Positions 43,254 through 55,654 are shown, counted from the first letter of the stretch. The stretch is DNA of 64,000 nt from Apium graveolens (GCF_009905375.1 NC_133657.1:47063134-47127133), one strand, 5' to 3'. Numbers and translations are program-made. Notes: generated from the letters alone by a model not told the origin.

Positions 43254-45914
43254 TCAATTTCCGATCTCTTTGATATCAGGAGTTGTTCTGAGATAGTTCT
43301 TCAACAAACATCTCTCAGAATATTCAAGTTCATTGACCATCCTCCTTTTAGCATTTATCAATTCAGCTGTATCTTCACCAGTTTGAAAAATAGCTGCTCT
43401 GAGATCATTTATCTTAGCTTTTCTTATATCCTGATCTAGTCTAATCAGATATGCTTTGTCAGACTCTAAATTGTATTCCACAGTCTTATAACCCAGAAAA
43501 GTAGTTATGATCTTAGCAGAGTTAGGCTTCATTTCGACAATATCACCTTTGTGATCTCTGTACTTGGGACAGTATGTGCTGTTAGACTTTACAGAATAAA
43601 GCTTCTTCTGTCTTTGAATTTGAGACTTTAAATAACCTGCAACACTATCTGTTAATCTGTTTTTCACTTGAAGTAGGAATAGAACATGTTCCAGTTCCTC
43701 AAAATACTTCAGTGGTATAGAATTTTACCTAATATGGTATACCCTTCCATTTGTCATAAAATATAACAAGATATGTTCTTTCAAAAAGGTATGGTAAACC
43801 ATTTGTATAGATTCAAGTCGATTCAATCTTTCAGGAGTTGCTCCAACACCTGGTTCACTTAAGAAAGTTGGATCATTGGTAGTGTTATGTACTCTTCTTT
43901 CATCAGAACTACCCAATCCAGATTTATCTATTGCTTCCTTTCCTATAACAACTCTTGCTTCAAAACCACTTGTTGCAGTCTTCAAAGGTTGAGCCTGTTT
44001 AGCTTTGGTGAATCCTGGTAGGAGTATCTTTGAAGGTTTAACATGAGCAATGTCAGAGGTTTCCTTTTCCTTATCTTCTGATATCAAGCCAACTTGAGCT
44101 ATGTCAGAGGTTGCTTGCTTTACTTTCATATCAGAACTTACTACATCTTGACTCTGAACAATATGAGCCATGTCAGAGGTTGTTTGAAAAATCTTCTTAT
44201 GCATCAGAGTAAGATTAGCATCTTCTTCATCATCAGTTATTTCTTCATCCATGACTGGCATATAAACCTTTACAGGTTCATCAACTTTTTCTTTTCCCTT
44301 GGACCTTGGATCAATTTCCATTTGTGATTTGGCTTTGATTGCCTCAGAATTTGTTTTTTCCTTTATCACAATACCCTTAGGTTTTGGAAATTTCTTTTCA
44401 AAAACAAAAGCTTTAGATTTTGTCTTGACACCTTCTACTTTAAGTCTAGCTTCTTCTTCCTTTAGACTCTCAAAGTCCATTCCTGGATTTTCTTTAAGAA
44501 ATAACTCCTTTGAAATTTCTTCATCAAGTTCCAGATGTTCACCAGAACTTATCCTTTTACTAGTATCAGAACTTATTCTTCTCCCAGTATCAGAACTTGT
44601 TCCTTGACTTGTAATTCTAGCTTTACTTGATGAAAATCCTTTGCCTTGACCTTGACCTTTACCCTTGTTAGAGTTTCCCTGGTCATCATTTCCATCATCT
44701 TTTCCCTTCAGTGTCTGAATAGATTTGCATTTGGACTTAATCACTTTCTCCCCCTTTTTGGCATCAGCAAGTAAAAGAAGAGAGACAAGAAATTCCACTG
44801 AGGATTGGATCTTATTGAGTTGATTTTGGTGAGAAGCTTGATTCTTTAGAATTTCTTCAATTTGAGTTTGTTGCTTCTCCTGAATTTTCTCAATGTAGGC
44901 AATTCTGTCAAAGGCTGGCTTGAAAAATCTATTTTTTTCAAGTTTCACATTCATATCTTGCTGGATCAAAGTTTCTTGAATTTTATTCACCTTGGCATGA
45001 TTTGTCGAGTGTTGACCTTAAAGGTGCCTAGTACTCAATGCAGTAACTCTCAGTTGTGCCTTGAAATCTTCATTTATCAGCATTTCGTCAGCTTTTGCCG
45101 GATGCTCAGCAAGAATCTTTTCAGAAGGAACAAAAACTAACTGTGTTCCGTTCCTTAGTCCACTCCTTTCCTCTAGGAGTTTCACTCCAAGGTACTGGTG
45201 CTTCCTTAACAAACTTCTTGATTAGATCAACTTTATGAACTGTTTGTTGAGGTGCATGTCCTGATGGACCAACTGTATCAGCATCTAAATTAGCAGCAGC
45301 TTCACCAGTAGTTTCTTCATTGGCAGCATCAGAACTTGTAGATCCTGTAGTATCAGCATCCTCTGATAAAATAGCAGTATGTGAGGCTATAGAGGCTTCA
45401 ACATCATCCTCTAAATTCTGATCTGCAGCCAGGTTCTGATCAACATCCAAAATTGATGTTGTTGGTGGAGTGAGTTAAATTGGTGGAGCTTCCAAGTACA
45501 AAACCTCAGGCACAATCAAGTTATGAATATCAATTTCAGCACTTGTACCTGGTTCTTCAGTATGTACTGGATCAACTATAGGTGACATAGGAGGTGTAGG
45601 AATTCTATCTTGAGCAGTTTCTTGTTGTGCAGAAGGAAGTGATTCAATAACAATTGGTTCTGTTGAGATCAGAGATTCCTGATCCCCTTCCTTAGCTGCT
45701 TCCACTACATCCTCTGAATCTGACTCAACTATGTCCCTGTGAGCTCTCTGTTTCTTTAACTTCTTCTAAGGTGGAGACACTATAGGAGCTTTATCATCAG
45801 AATTTAACTTTCTGAGCTTTTTGAGGGGCTTAGAACTCCCAGTTACAGTACCTTTCTGAGAAGAAACCTTCTCAGCTTCTACAACAATAGGTTCTGATAT
45901 TGGAACCTATTCCT
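43254..45914 (-). pseudogene. Extra 3' ORF (env-like position) of element E, broken
   Basis: The minus strand holds a long hydrophilic protein in pieces. 45705-45121 is one frame, acidic and Ser/Thr/Ala-rich (RIPTPPMSPIVDPVHTEE). A frameshift lies near 45170. 45212-43254 is a second frame with stops at 45018 and 43725. It includes a coiled-coil-like segment (IAYIEKIQEKQQTQIEEIL), Lys/Gly/Gln-rich stretches (GNSNKGKGQGQGKG), repeated SSDT units, three TSD(M/I)A(H/Q) repeats, and a basic C-terminus (LKSQIQRQKKLYSVKSN). Position and composition match the extra ORF of D. No signal peptide or membrane segment is evident. Sequence from 45915 on shows no clear start. Function unknown. Confidence 0.7.
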
Positions 45915-46224
45915 CAGTTGTTTCCTCAAATCAACAGAATTAAATCCAAACATTCATCACAAAATAAAATTAAAAATCGATGAAGTAAAGATTAATAAGT
46001 TGCAATTAAACATGCACAGTCACATAATTTGAGAAACAAAGAACAAATCTTGCAATTAAAGAAAATTTCATTGATATATCAGATGATTATATTTGATGAA
46101 ATTTAGCAATTACATGCAAAAATTACAAGATAGTCTTATTCTATGATTCTTAACATCAATAGCCTTAGTCCTAGTCTAAGAAGACTGACAAAGCTGACGG
46201 TGAAGAGAAACAGATGGATAACAA
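45915..46224 (-). other. Gap between small ORF and extra ORF in element E
   Basis: AT-rich, with no supported coding region. Confidence 0.4.
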
Positions 46225-46464
46225 TTAATTCTTCTTCTTACTTCCAACAAAGAGAACAGCGAGACGAATGATTTGTTCCTGCTGTTTAAGAATACGAATA
46301 TGTGCTTCTCTTTGGAAAGATAATAGATCATTTTTAATGTTCTCTGGAAGTTGAATCCAAATGACAAATGGAATGTTGTTGATATAATATGAAGTCGGAA
46401 TTCCATTTCGAAAGTTAGTCACAGTTTTTGTGCCATAAGAGTAATACCAACTAAAATGTGCCAT
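46225..46464 (-). CDS. Small hypothetical ORF of element E (79 aa)
   Basis: ATG at 46464 in the context GAACAATGGC opens MAHFSWYYSYGTKTVTNFRN and ends KKKN. I do not recognise it. It has an aromatic N-terminus, a hydrophobic middle (YYINNIPFVIWIQL) and an Ile/Gln-rich helix-like C-terminus with a Lys tail. It lies between RNase H and the extra ORF, and is preceded by TATTTAAAT (plus 46513-46521), about 50 bases upstream. It may be the first part of the extra ORF in an intact relative, or a chance frame. The start context resembles that of the extra ORF in D. Confidence 0.4.
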   Translation of the reverse strand: MAHFSWYYSYGTKTVTNFRNGIPTSYYINNIPFVIWIQLPENIKNDLLSFQREAHIRILKQQEQIIRLAVLFVGSKKKN

Positions 46465-47851
46465 TGTTCGAGAGAAATGAACAAAGATGGTTTTACTGAT
46501 GAATGATCAGTCATTTAAATAGGAAATGGAATACTAAGGGACGCGAGGATTGGGCAACAATTACAAGTAAAAATAATGACCCCTCGACTCCCTAGACTGA
46601 TGTGTAATAATAACAGTCAGTAAAAGATCTAAAGCCAGAGTTAATGGGCACGGGATATAATAATAATTATTGTGCACATGCAGTTTTTCAAGACATACAC
46701 GCTAACCACTAACCCATAATGATTATGACTGTTTTATCTCACATTAACCAATATTCTGTAAAAATATTATCGTTCAAGTACTGTCACGTCAGCATCAAAA
46801 CTTGATTATTATCAGGATTTAAAAGTCATCAGAATATGGCTCATTAACTCGAAAAGTGAATGTGTATTCCTGTAATTCTTCACACAAATACTGATATGGT
46901 TTCATCAGAACTTAATCATCAGAACTTCCATCAGAACTTGTCCTCAGAATTTATGCAATCTGACACATATACTGTTCAACTAAAACAACATTTATCACCA
47001 CAGTAGTTTTCATCATTCATATGGAGTGTAAGTGTGTGCATTAAGCTAAATATCAGACAAAGAGTAAAGACTGATTCACTTCAGTACATCTTAGAAATAT
47101 GGCATAACTAAGAACTTTACGCAAAATTTGTCATTATTCTGAAGCCTACTATTGAATGAGTTCATGCACGAGTCCACCTCAACTGTTTTGTGCTCATTTT
47201 ATGCATCTTTTGAAATTCCATTTTACAGTGGCTTCTCAGTGTAAGTAAGTCACGACTGCTTATCAGAATTTATGCTGTTATCAGAGTATTTCTCCAGTAA
47301 TCATAGAGTGTGAAAAGTCACCAAGAAATTTTATTTTGCTTTTCTAATGCATATTACTTAATACCAGCAATGCACTTGGATCTTCCTTTCCACATTTTAC
47401 TGTAGATCTCAAAGGAGTACCTGATATTTATTTCTTTTCTTTTTCTTTTGATAAGTGAGGCTTATCAGCACTTAGTACATCCATCAGATTTACTAACATC
47501 AGAAATTAACAGATAAGAAGCATTATTCTAGTTTTTGACTTAGTAATAAGATACACAAAGTGAACTTAACTAAGCTCAATATCAGAATTTGCTTGTGTTA
47601 AAAGATTTCCACATAAACAATTACTTCAAACATGGGATCTTTAGTATATTAAAGACTACCAGGTCAGCATCTAGCACAGTTATCCTCATTGGATTGAATA
47701 GTCACAAAAACATTGATATCACTATCAGAGTTTAGAAATTCACATTAGAAAACAATCAGCACTTAAGCAAATTTCAATTTAAGCACAGAATACACAAAGA
47801 TAGTAATATCTGTAAATACTGATCTTAAAGTCTGATGTATCAGAACATAAA
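46465..47851 (-). promoter_or_regulatory. Spacer between pol and 3' ORFs of E, motif-rich
   Basis: No coding region. It contains exact ATCAGAACTT at 46904, 46918 and 46930 and many one-mismatch forms (ATCAGAATTT, TCAGCACTT). A TATA-like TATTTAAAT on the minus strand is at plus 46513-46521. It corresponds in position to the promoter-like spacer of element D. Confidence 0.5.
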
Positions 47852-50690
47852 CTAAGCAGATTTAAAGAAAGAACCTGAAACCATTCCAAGTTCATTTACC
47901 AATCTTGTAAAAGTAGCTTCACACAATGGTTTTATGAAGATATCTGCTAGTTGTTGATCTGTTGGAACAAAATGCAATTCTACTGTACCTTCATCCACAT
48001 GTTCCCTTATGAAGTGGTACCTAATGCTGATGTGCTTTATCCTTGAGTGTTGAACTGGATTACCTGTCATAGCAATAACACTTTGATTATCACAGTAAAT
48101 AGGGATTTTAGAAAATTCTAACCCATAATCCAGTAACTGATTCTTCATCCAAAGAATCTATGCACAACAGCTTCCTGCAGCAATGTATTCTGCTTCTGCA
48201 GTTGATGTGGAAATTGACTTATGTTTCTTGCTAAACCAAGAAACCAATATGCCTCCAAGAAATTGGTAGCTTCCACTTGTGCTTTTCCTGTCAATTTTGC
48301 ATCCTGCAAAATCTGCATCTGAGTAACCTATTAGCTTAAAGTTTGATTCTCTAGGATACCACAATCCCAGATCAGCTGTACCCTTAAGGTACTTGAAAAT
48401 TCTTTTCACAGCTGTTAAGTGAGGTTCTCTTGGATCTGCTTGAAGTCTTGCACAAAGACATGTAGCATACATGATATCAGGTCTACTTATAGTTAGATAG
48501 AATAGTGAACCAATCATACCTCTGTAATCGGTAATATCTACTGATTTACCAGTATCCTTATCCAACTTTGTTGCAGTGGTCATAGGAGTGGATGCACTTG
48601 AACAATCTTGCATTCCAAATTTCTTCAACAAATTTCTAGTGTACTTAGATTGACAAATAAAAGTTCCTTCTTCATTCTGCTTGACTTGAAGGCCCAGAAA
48701 ATAGTTAAGTTCTCCCATCATACTCATTTGATATCTTGACGGCATCATCTTGGAAAACTTCTTACAAAGTCATGCTCTTGGAGCTTGCTTAAGGCCATAA
48801 AGTGCTTTATCAAGCCTGTAGACATGATTGGAAAATTTGGGATCTACAAAGCCTGGAGGTTGTTCAACATATATTTCCTCTTTCAATTCTCCATTAAGAA
48901 AATCACTTTTCACATCCATTTGAAAGACTTTAAATTTCTTGTGAGCAACATAAGCCAAAAATATCCTTATGGCTTCTAATCTAGCAACTGGTGCAAATGG
49001 TTCATCATATTCAATTCCCTCATATTGAGAGTATCCTTTTGTAACCAGCCTTACTTTGTTCCTTGTAATTATGCCATCACTGTCAGTTTTGTTTCTGAAC
49101 ACCCACTTTATACCAACAACAGACCTGTTCTTTGGTCTTGGCACTAGGGTCCAGACTTTATTTCTTTCAAATTCATTTAACTCTTCTTGCATTGCTTGCA
49201 CCTAATCAGCATCTTGAAGAGCTTCTTGCACTTTCTTTGGTTCAGTCTGAGATAGAAAAGAATGATAGAGACATTCATTTGATATAGTTATTCTAGTTCT
49301 AACACCTGCATCAGGATTTCCAGTAATTAAGTCAGGTGTATGTGCTTTTGTCCACTTCCTTGCAGATGGAAGGTTATCTCTAGAACTGGATGCTCCCCCA
49401 TGATCCATGCTATCTCCATCAACATTTTCTGATGCTCCCCCTGAAATTATGCTCTCTGAGTTGGATCCTTCAGAATTTGAGTTTCCAGAAATATCAGAAC
49501 ATGAGTTTCCAGAATTATCAGAACTTGGCCCATCAGAACTTGACGAATCAGAACTTGAAGAGCGTGTTATAGATTCTGTTGCTTCTTGAGATATGGTTGG
49601 ATCTTCAGTATGTTCCCCCTGCACAGGTGCATTTTCCTTAGGCATAGTCACCACAGTTTCAATAACATCAGAGTTTAATCCATCAGAGTTTGCAGTATTA
49701 GGATTTAGACTGTCAGGATTTACAGAATCAGAATTTAAAACTTCATTTTTGAATCTCAGCTGATCATGATCATTGAAATCTTCAAGTCCAGTAATCTTCT
49801 TATCATCAAAAGAGACATTGATAGATTCCATGAAAACCCTTGTTCTTAAATTGTAGACTCTGGAGGCTTTTGTGGAAAGTGGATATCCAACAAAAATTCC
49901 TTCATCAGCTTTTAGATCAAATTTGGATAGCTGTTCGGGATGAGTCTTAAGAACAAAACACTTGCATCCAAATACATGAAAATACTTCAGATTTGGCTAC
50001 TTTTTCTTCACCATCTCATATGGTGTTTTTTCATGCTTATTGATAAGTGTTGCATTCTGAGTAAAACAAGCAGTCTGCACAGCTTCAGCCCAAAAGTAGG
50101 TTGGTAACTTTGCTTCATCACGCATAGTTCGTGCAGCTTCAATAAGATTTCTATTCTTTCTTTCAACAACTCCATTTTGCTGTGGAGTTCCAGGAGCAGA
50201 AAATTCCTGCTTTATTCCATGGTCTTTGCAGAACTCTTCCATGATCAAATTCTTGAACTCAGTGCCATTATCACTTCTTATGATCTTCACATAATCTTTG
50301 ACCAATTTATCCAGTTACTTGACATGATCAATCAAGATAGATGCAGTTTCACTTTTTGTGTACAAGAAATACACCCATGTGTATCTGGTGAACTCATCCA
50401 CTATGACCATAGTATATTTCTTCACAGTATTCTTCAAAGAAATCCACATGATAACCTCTATCACAGATTTGACTCACACTCAGCAGATTGTGTTTAAGTC
50501 CTGAGATCAGAGCTACTTTTTCAATGATGACATTCCCAAGATTGATATTGCCATATCCCAGAGTTTTTCCAATGTTGCCATCTCCATAAGAAACACCTGG
50601 GCTAGCTGTCTCCACAAAGTCTGATAGCAGGGCTTTATTTCCAATCATATGTCCTGAACATCCACTGTCCAGAATAGCATATTCTTCCTA
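47852..50690 (-). pseudogene. Copia pol of element E, internally deleted
   Basis: Protease (ILDSGCSGHMIGN) starts near 50680. At about 50437 the reading jumps from the protease C-terminal region (DRGYHVDFF) straight to integrase core (YTMVIVDEFTRYTW), so the integrase zinc region is lost. Integrase core Asp (IRSDNGTEF) and Glu (NGVVERKNRN) remain. The variable linker (49800-49250) has many Ser-Ser-Asp repeats. RT begins near 49200 ([10 protein letters not shown]), but at 48770 LKQAPRA is followed directly by LCKKFSKMM: about 50 residues, including the YVDD catalytic box, are missing relative to D. RNase H follows (YSDADFAGC, STAEAEY). Stops at 49997, 49202, 48770 and 48158 are in frame. Confidence 0.9.
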
Positions 50691-50713
50691 TTGCCCTGCA
50701 ATCACAAAGACCA

Positions 50714-53038
50714 TTAATGATTAGTTTTAAGGACCCAGACTTGCTTGGATCCTTTGGCCTTATCAAGTTTATTAACATTTGCAGCGGATTTAGCATCAGA
50801 GTTTATGTTAACAATTTTCTTATCAGAATTTGCAATATCAGACTTTGCATCAGAACTTATACTAGAAGGAATAATGTTAACTTTCTTTAAAGAAGGTTTT
50901 ATTTGATAATAATCATAGTACAAACTATGATATTCCTTACAAGTATAAATGGAATGCCATAAACTACCACAATGAAAACAAGGATTTTGTGGCTTATATC
51001 TAAGAGACTGACTCTTAACTCCTGATTTTGAAGGTAATGAGTTTATATTCTTATTCTTCCTACAAAAAGAAGCCAAATGGTTAGAATTTCCACAGTTATG
51101 ACATGTTTTTCTAGGAGCATTAGGAACAGGCTTATAATTGTTACTTTTGTTCACACCTTCCTTTCCATTCCTATTTTTCCTAGGTGGCTTTACCTTGTTT
51201 ATATTCTTAACATCTTTCAGCTTATGCTTAAGCTGCTTCTTGGTCATTAAGCCTATGTTAACTTCAGTTGGCTTATCCTGTTTAGGTTTGTCATAAGTTA
51301 CTTTCTCCTTAACTTCTGATTTCTCAATATCAGACTTTGCAGTTACAAACTTAATAGGATTTATCTTTGGTTTTTGTTTAACAACTATAGGCTCGGTTTC
51401 TACGGTTCCCTTAATGTTCTTATCATCTCCATAACCTAAGCCCTCTTTCCAGTTTCCACTACTAAGAATATCCTGAGTTGCTTTACCAGACTTAGTCCAA
51501 GTCCTGATAATCTCTCTTTCCTTTTCTAACTCGATTTTTAGAGATTCATTCATTTTTAGCACTTCATCCCTAACATAAAAGACATCATCTCTATCTTTCT
51601 GGGTTTGATGGAACATGACTAACTCTTTTTCCAAATAATCATTTCTCTTTTTATAAGCAAGATTTTAAGAAGTTAATCTTTCACATGTTAAAGTTTGATC
51701 TTTATAACTAATGAACATGGTCTTAAGATATCTTCTCAACTCAGTAATATCATCAGTATGAAAGGCATAAGTAGTTTGAGGTACCTTTAAGTCAGCAGTA
51801 TCAGAACTGCTATCAGCATTTTCCATCAAGGCATAGTTTTCCTCATCCTCAGAATCTGAAGCATCTGACCAGCTTTTCTTCTTTGTGACAAGAGCCTTGC
51901 TTTTGTCACTCTTCCCTTTTCTGCAATCAGGAGATATGTGGCCTTTCTTACCACAGTTGTAGCATTTAACATTTGAGTAATCTCCTCTTTCAGACTTTCC
52001 TCATTTGCCTTCAGATTTTCTGAAACCTTTCTTATCAGAACTTGCATCTTTCCTGGAAAACTTCTTTCCTCTCCTGAATTTCCTGTATGCAATCTTTGTG
52101 ATTCCTTTCACCATAAGAGCACACAACTTCATCATCTCCTCATCGGGGTCCATCTCAGGTATACTTTCAGTTTCTGAGTCATCATCACTATCAGAACTTG
52201 ATGACTCAGTATCAAACTTTATGATGTGAGCCTTTCCCTTGCCTTTCTTTGAGGCAGCAACTTTGGGACTTTCCTCCTCAGCCACAAAAGCAACTGTCCT
52301 TGACTTTCTTCCATTCCTCTTGCTTCTTTGTTCCATTTCAAGTTCATGAGTCTTGAGCATCCCATAAATTTCATCAAGAGTTGTTTCATCAAGATTATAG
52401 TTGTCTCTTATTATTGTGGCCTTCAAATCCCATCTTTCAGGAAGAGCTAACAGGAATTCAAGATTTGAATCTTCAATATCATACTCTTTGTCAACTAGTG
52501 ACAAATGATTCAAGAGTTTGACAAATATGTCATATAAATCAGTTAATGACTCATCAGGCTTTGAGTCAAAGTCCTCATACTCTTGAGTGAGTATAGTCTT
52601 CCTGTTCTTCTTGATTGAATCAGTTCCCTGACACCTTGTTTCCAAAGCATCCCATATCTCTTTTGCAGTCTTGCATTGAATTACCCTGTTTGACATGACA
52701 TTATCAATGGCACTATGCAGCAAGTGTCTTACCTTTGCATCCTTCACAATCGATGAGATATCTTCAACAGTGTAATCACTTTTCTCCTTTAGTACAGACT
52801 TTGCTGGCTGACCTGCAACTTCCACAGAGAGTTTGGTTGGCATATGTGGTCCTTCATTAATCCTGTCGAGATATTCTAGATCTGTAGCTTCCAGAAATAT
52901 AGCCATCTTCACTTTCTATATGGAATACTCAGAAGGTTTCAACATGGGAACTCTTATAGTCTCATATCGACTATGGGTTATGGTTTTTGGAGGTTCTTCA
53001 GTTTTGATGGGCTTGGTTGGAGTTTCTTCTTCAGACAT
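50714..53038 (-). pseudogene. Copia gag of element E
   Basis: The start is MSEEETPTKPIKTEEPPKTI at 53038. UBN2-type capsid follows (VRHLLHSAIDNVMSNRV, TAKEIWDALETRCQGTDSIK), an acidic Ser-rich stretch, a basic stretch (YRKFRRGKKFSRKD), zinc knuckle CYNCGKKGHISPDC near 51950, a coiled-coil-like segment, and two more Cys/His boxes (CHNCGNSNHLASFC and CFHCGSLWHSIYTC) before the end WVLKTNH. All parts are in one frame with in-frame stops at 52917-52919, 52001-52003 and 51665-51667. Three Cys/His boxes exceed the two in D. Confidence 0.9.
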
Positions 53039-53076
53039 AATTGTTTTTGGATCTTAAACTGTTTGTGTGTTAATAG

Positions 53077-53091
53077 ATTGCTCTGATACCA
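53077..53091 (-). other. Primer binding site of element E (initiator-Met tRNA)
   Basis: The minus strand reads TGGTATCAGAGCAAT, two bases inside the 5' LTR. Confidence 0.92.
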
Positions 53092-53093
53092 CT

Positions 53094-53699
53094 TGTTAGG
53101 TCACACACACTGTAAAGGGGGTTTAATACAGTGTTTACTACAATCAAATCGAATATAAGAACTCAAGTAATAGAAAACATATTTTATTCAACACAATAAA
53201 CTCTGTTACAATATGGAACTGTCCACTCTCAGTGATGAACAAATTATCACGAGAGCTGCTAAGGTTACAAAGAATAATAACTTCAAAAATGATAACACTT
53301 ATAGTGTAAACCCTATGCCTGTGTTTATATACTACACATTTACAAGATAAGTTCTAATTGATATGGAATATAATTCTGCTTCCTAAAATATATCAACTAG
53401 TTATCTTTTCTTCCAAGTATTCTATTTTTCATAGAATTCCTTCTTCATGCATATTTCTTTCTGTCTTAGTCTCGATCTTCTTTCCTTCCAATCTGCCGCC
53501 TGCCTTATCTGAAAGTCTTCTTAAGTCCTGATATTATCTCCTGATAAATATCTTCTGATAACTTAAGTTCTGATATCTTAAGTTCTGTCTTCAGTATAAG
53601 TGCTGATTTCCAGTTAAGTACTGATTTGTCCTGTTAGGTAAGATCTGAAAAACTAAACACAAATCATATTACATATAACATTATCAAATATATCTAATA
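53094..53699 (-). repeat. 5' LTR of element E
   Basis: It begins TGTTAGGTC and ends CTAATA; the outer CA is mutated to TA. TATATAAA on the minus strand lies at plus 53324-53331. TAACT follows. Confidence 0.9.
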
Positions 53700-54048
53700 T
53701 AACTACTGCCAAAGCAAGTCCATTTAGCCTTTATTGTGATATTATTATTCATAAATATATTAAAGGCCTTAAAAAAATTGGGGTCTTATATGTTCGGGGG
53801 TTAACAAAACACAATAGCCTCCCCCAACGTCCCCTCTGCAATAAACATTAGTCATGCTATGATACTCAACCTCTATAGATGAACAATACGTTGTATGTTG
53901 TTTCTTGTATTTCCCGGACATAACAGTAGAACTAAATAAAACACAATAGCCTATAAATGACTGGCAATTGACTTTACAACTACCCAGTGAGTATTATAAT
54001 AAGAAACCAACATAAGATTAGATTTATCAGCATATAGTATACCTTAAG
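53700..54048 (-). repeat. Copia G, copy Y, part 2
   Basis: Collinear with 34286-34632 of copy X: the rest of the hAT-like fragment (ending GCCCCTCTG-like near 53850) and an RNase H remnant. It ends at TTAAG (54044-54048), the target duplication of element F. Confidence 0.85.
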
Positions 54049-55228
54049 TGAAAGTGTTTGTCCTAAATCCAATCATGTATGATGAGTTAGGAAGAACTTT
54101 CTTGTATTCCTATTTGATTTCATTTAAATTAATAAAAGACTTGTTTTGGTTTTATTATAGGCTTTATCTATTTAAAGTGTTTTAAATAAGATGATCCATA
54201 GTTTAGAGTAAAGCTTCTAGAATTATAATGAGATTATAATAGTGAGATTTAGAAGATGATAACTCTAGACTTAAACAGTTCCTGATCATAGGATAACAAA
54301 TTGGATGTTAGTGGATCCGCAAAGATTGGTACATACTATGCTTGCTCCCTTCAGGAGGATGTCTATTCTCATAGGCATTTGTGTGGTGACACTATAGCTA
54401 GTATGTAGGTGCTTATTAGGGAATAAGTTCACTGAACATGACACGATAAGTTGAACAACTAATGAAGATTACTCACGTGTCAATAGTTATTCACTGAGTG
54501 ATAGTTGTACAAGTGTCCTTAGACTTGAGACTGCTAAAGTTATCTTGTATATAATGAACTGTGCTTTGGTTTAGTCCTTAGTCTCAAGGACATCCATTAG
54601 GTCTATTCCGGGCATAGGGATTTATGTATAGAGATAGTTAACGTCAATAGAGGATCTACCCCTTCCAGTATAGGAAGAGAATATCCTATGTTATTCTTAG
54701 TATGCGAGTTCTGGAATCTCTGGCCAGAGTGCATGAAATTAGAAAGGAGTTTCTAATTTGCATTAATATAAACTTTGCATTATGAATAAGAAATCATATG
54801 ATTAAATTTGATAGGGCTGACACGAGATCCATGCCTTGTATTTAATCAGGATATTATAAGGGTAGAAGGAATTCATTGTACGGTAACTAGTCACTCACAG
54901 GTTCTTGGTATTCTAAGCAGTGAATTCATATTATCCGGATAGTCGTGATATGTTGAGAAGCATCACTCACGATGTAGAATAAATATAATTAATCAGTTAA
55001 TTATATTTAGTGAATTTTATTATTCATGTAAATAATCAATAAGAGTTTATTATTATTTATTTCTACTACCGGCATAATATTGAACCTACAGGGTCACACC
55101 ATAAAAGAATATTTTCTTTGATGAAATAATGAAAGAGAGAATTATTTTCTAAATAGTTTAGAAAAAGAAATAATGATTAAAATAGTTTTAATTATTATTA
55201 AAGTATTTTATAAAGATAAAACGTGGGG

Positions 55229-55263
<35 letters not shown>

Positions 55264-55641
55264 ATATATTATTATAAAACCCTAGGAGAGCCCTATAAAC
55301 AGAATGAGATGGCTCATTCTAAACACACTCTTGGTTTTATGAAAACCCTAAGAAGAGCTAGCCTCCATCTTCTTCCTCTCTCTCTCTCTCTCAAAACTCT
55401 ATTTTATAAAAGCTTGGTTTTATAAAAAACTTCATCGAAGAGGATCATTCTTGGTGGATACCGGTAGAGTGCTCCACAGACTGAGGAGCAACTGCTCGCA
55501 ACCATTTTATAAAGCTTCGATTTTCAAGGGTAGTTACGATTCCTCCGGTTTTCTGATTTATATATTTTTCTATATGTGCGATACATGGTTTTTACGGAAT
55601 AATTGTTATATCACGCTTCCGCTCATCCGTAAATTCCTTCA
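54049..55641 (+). repeat. 5' LTR of element F
   Basis: It starts TGAAAGTGTTTG and ends AAATTCCTTCA. It includes a (TA)n run at about 55231-55261, TATAAACAG near 55292 as TATA box (TATAAATAG in the 3' copy) and a (CT)n run near 55376-55393 in the presumed leader. Confidence 0.92.
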
Positions 55642-55642
55642 T

Positions 55643-55654
55643 TGGCATCGGAAC
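55643..55654 (+). other. Divergent primer binding site of element F
   Basis: TGGCATCGGAAC lies where TGGTATCAGAGC is expected, with three differences, followed by TAGGTTGCG. Mutated, or a variant primer. Confidence 0.65.

Larger units (their letters stand above)
42428..53699 (-). mobile_element. Element E: Sirevirus-like Copia, defective
   Basis: LTRs of 622 bp (left) and 606 bp (right), a perfect target duplication TAACT (42423-42427 and 53700-53704), initiator-Met primer site, gag, pol, small ORF, extra 3' ORF and polypurine tract, all on the minus strand. Copy X of Copia G shows the unoccupied target at 34286-34290. The LTRs differ at about 27 of 606 positions by eye (about 4.5%), so it is older than D. 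Pol has lost parts of integrase and RT. Layout and protein similarity place it near D, in a different family. Confidence 0.92.

Noticed and set aside
8241..53091. tRNA gene fragments at the TGGTATCAGAGC sites (8241, 31245, 53077)
   Set aside because: Each is directly beside an LTR end and is a primer binding site; no cloverleaf sequence surrounds them.
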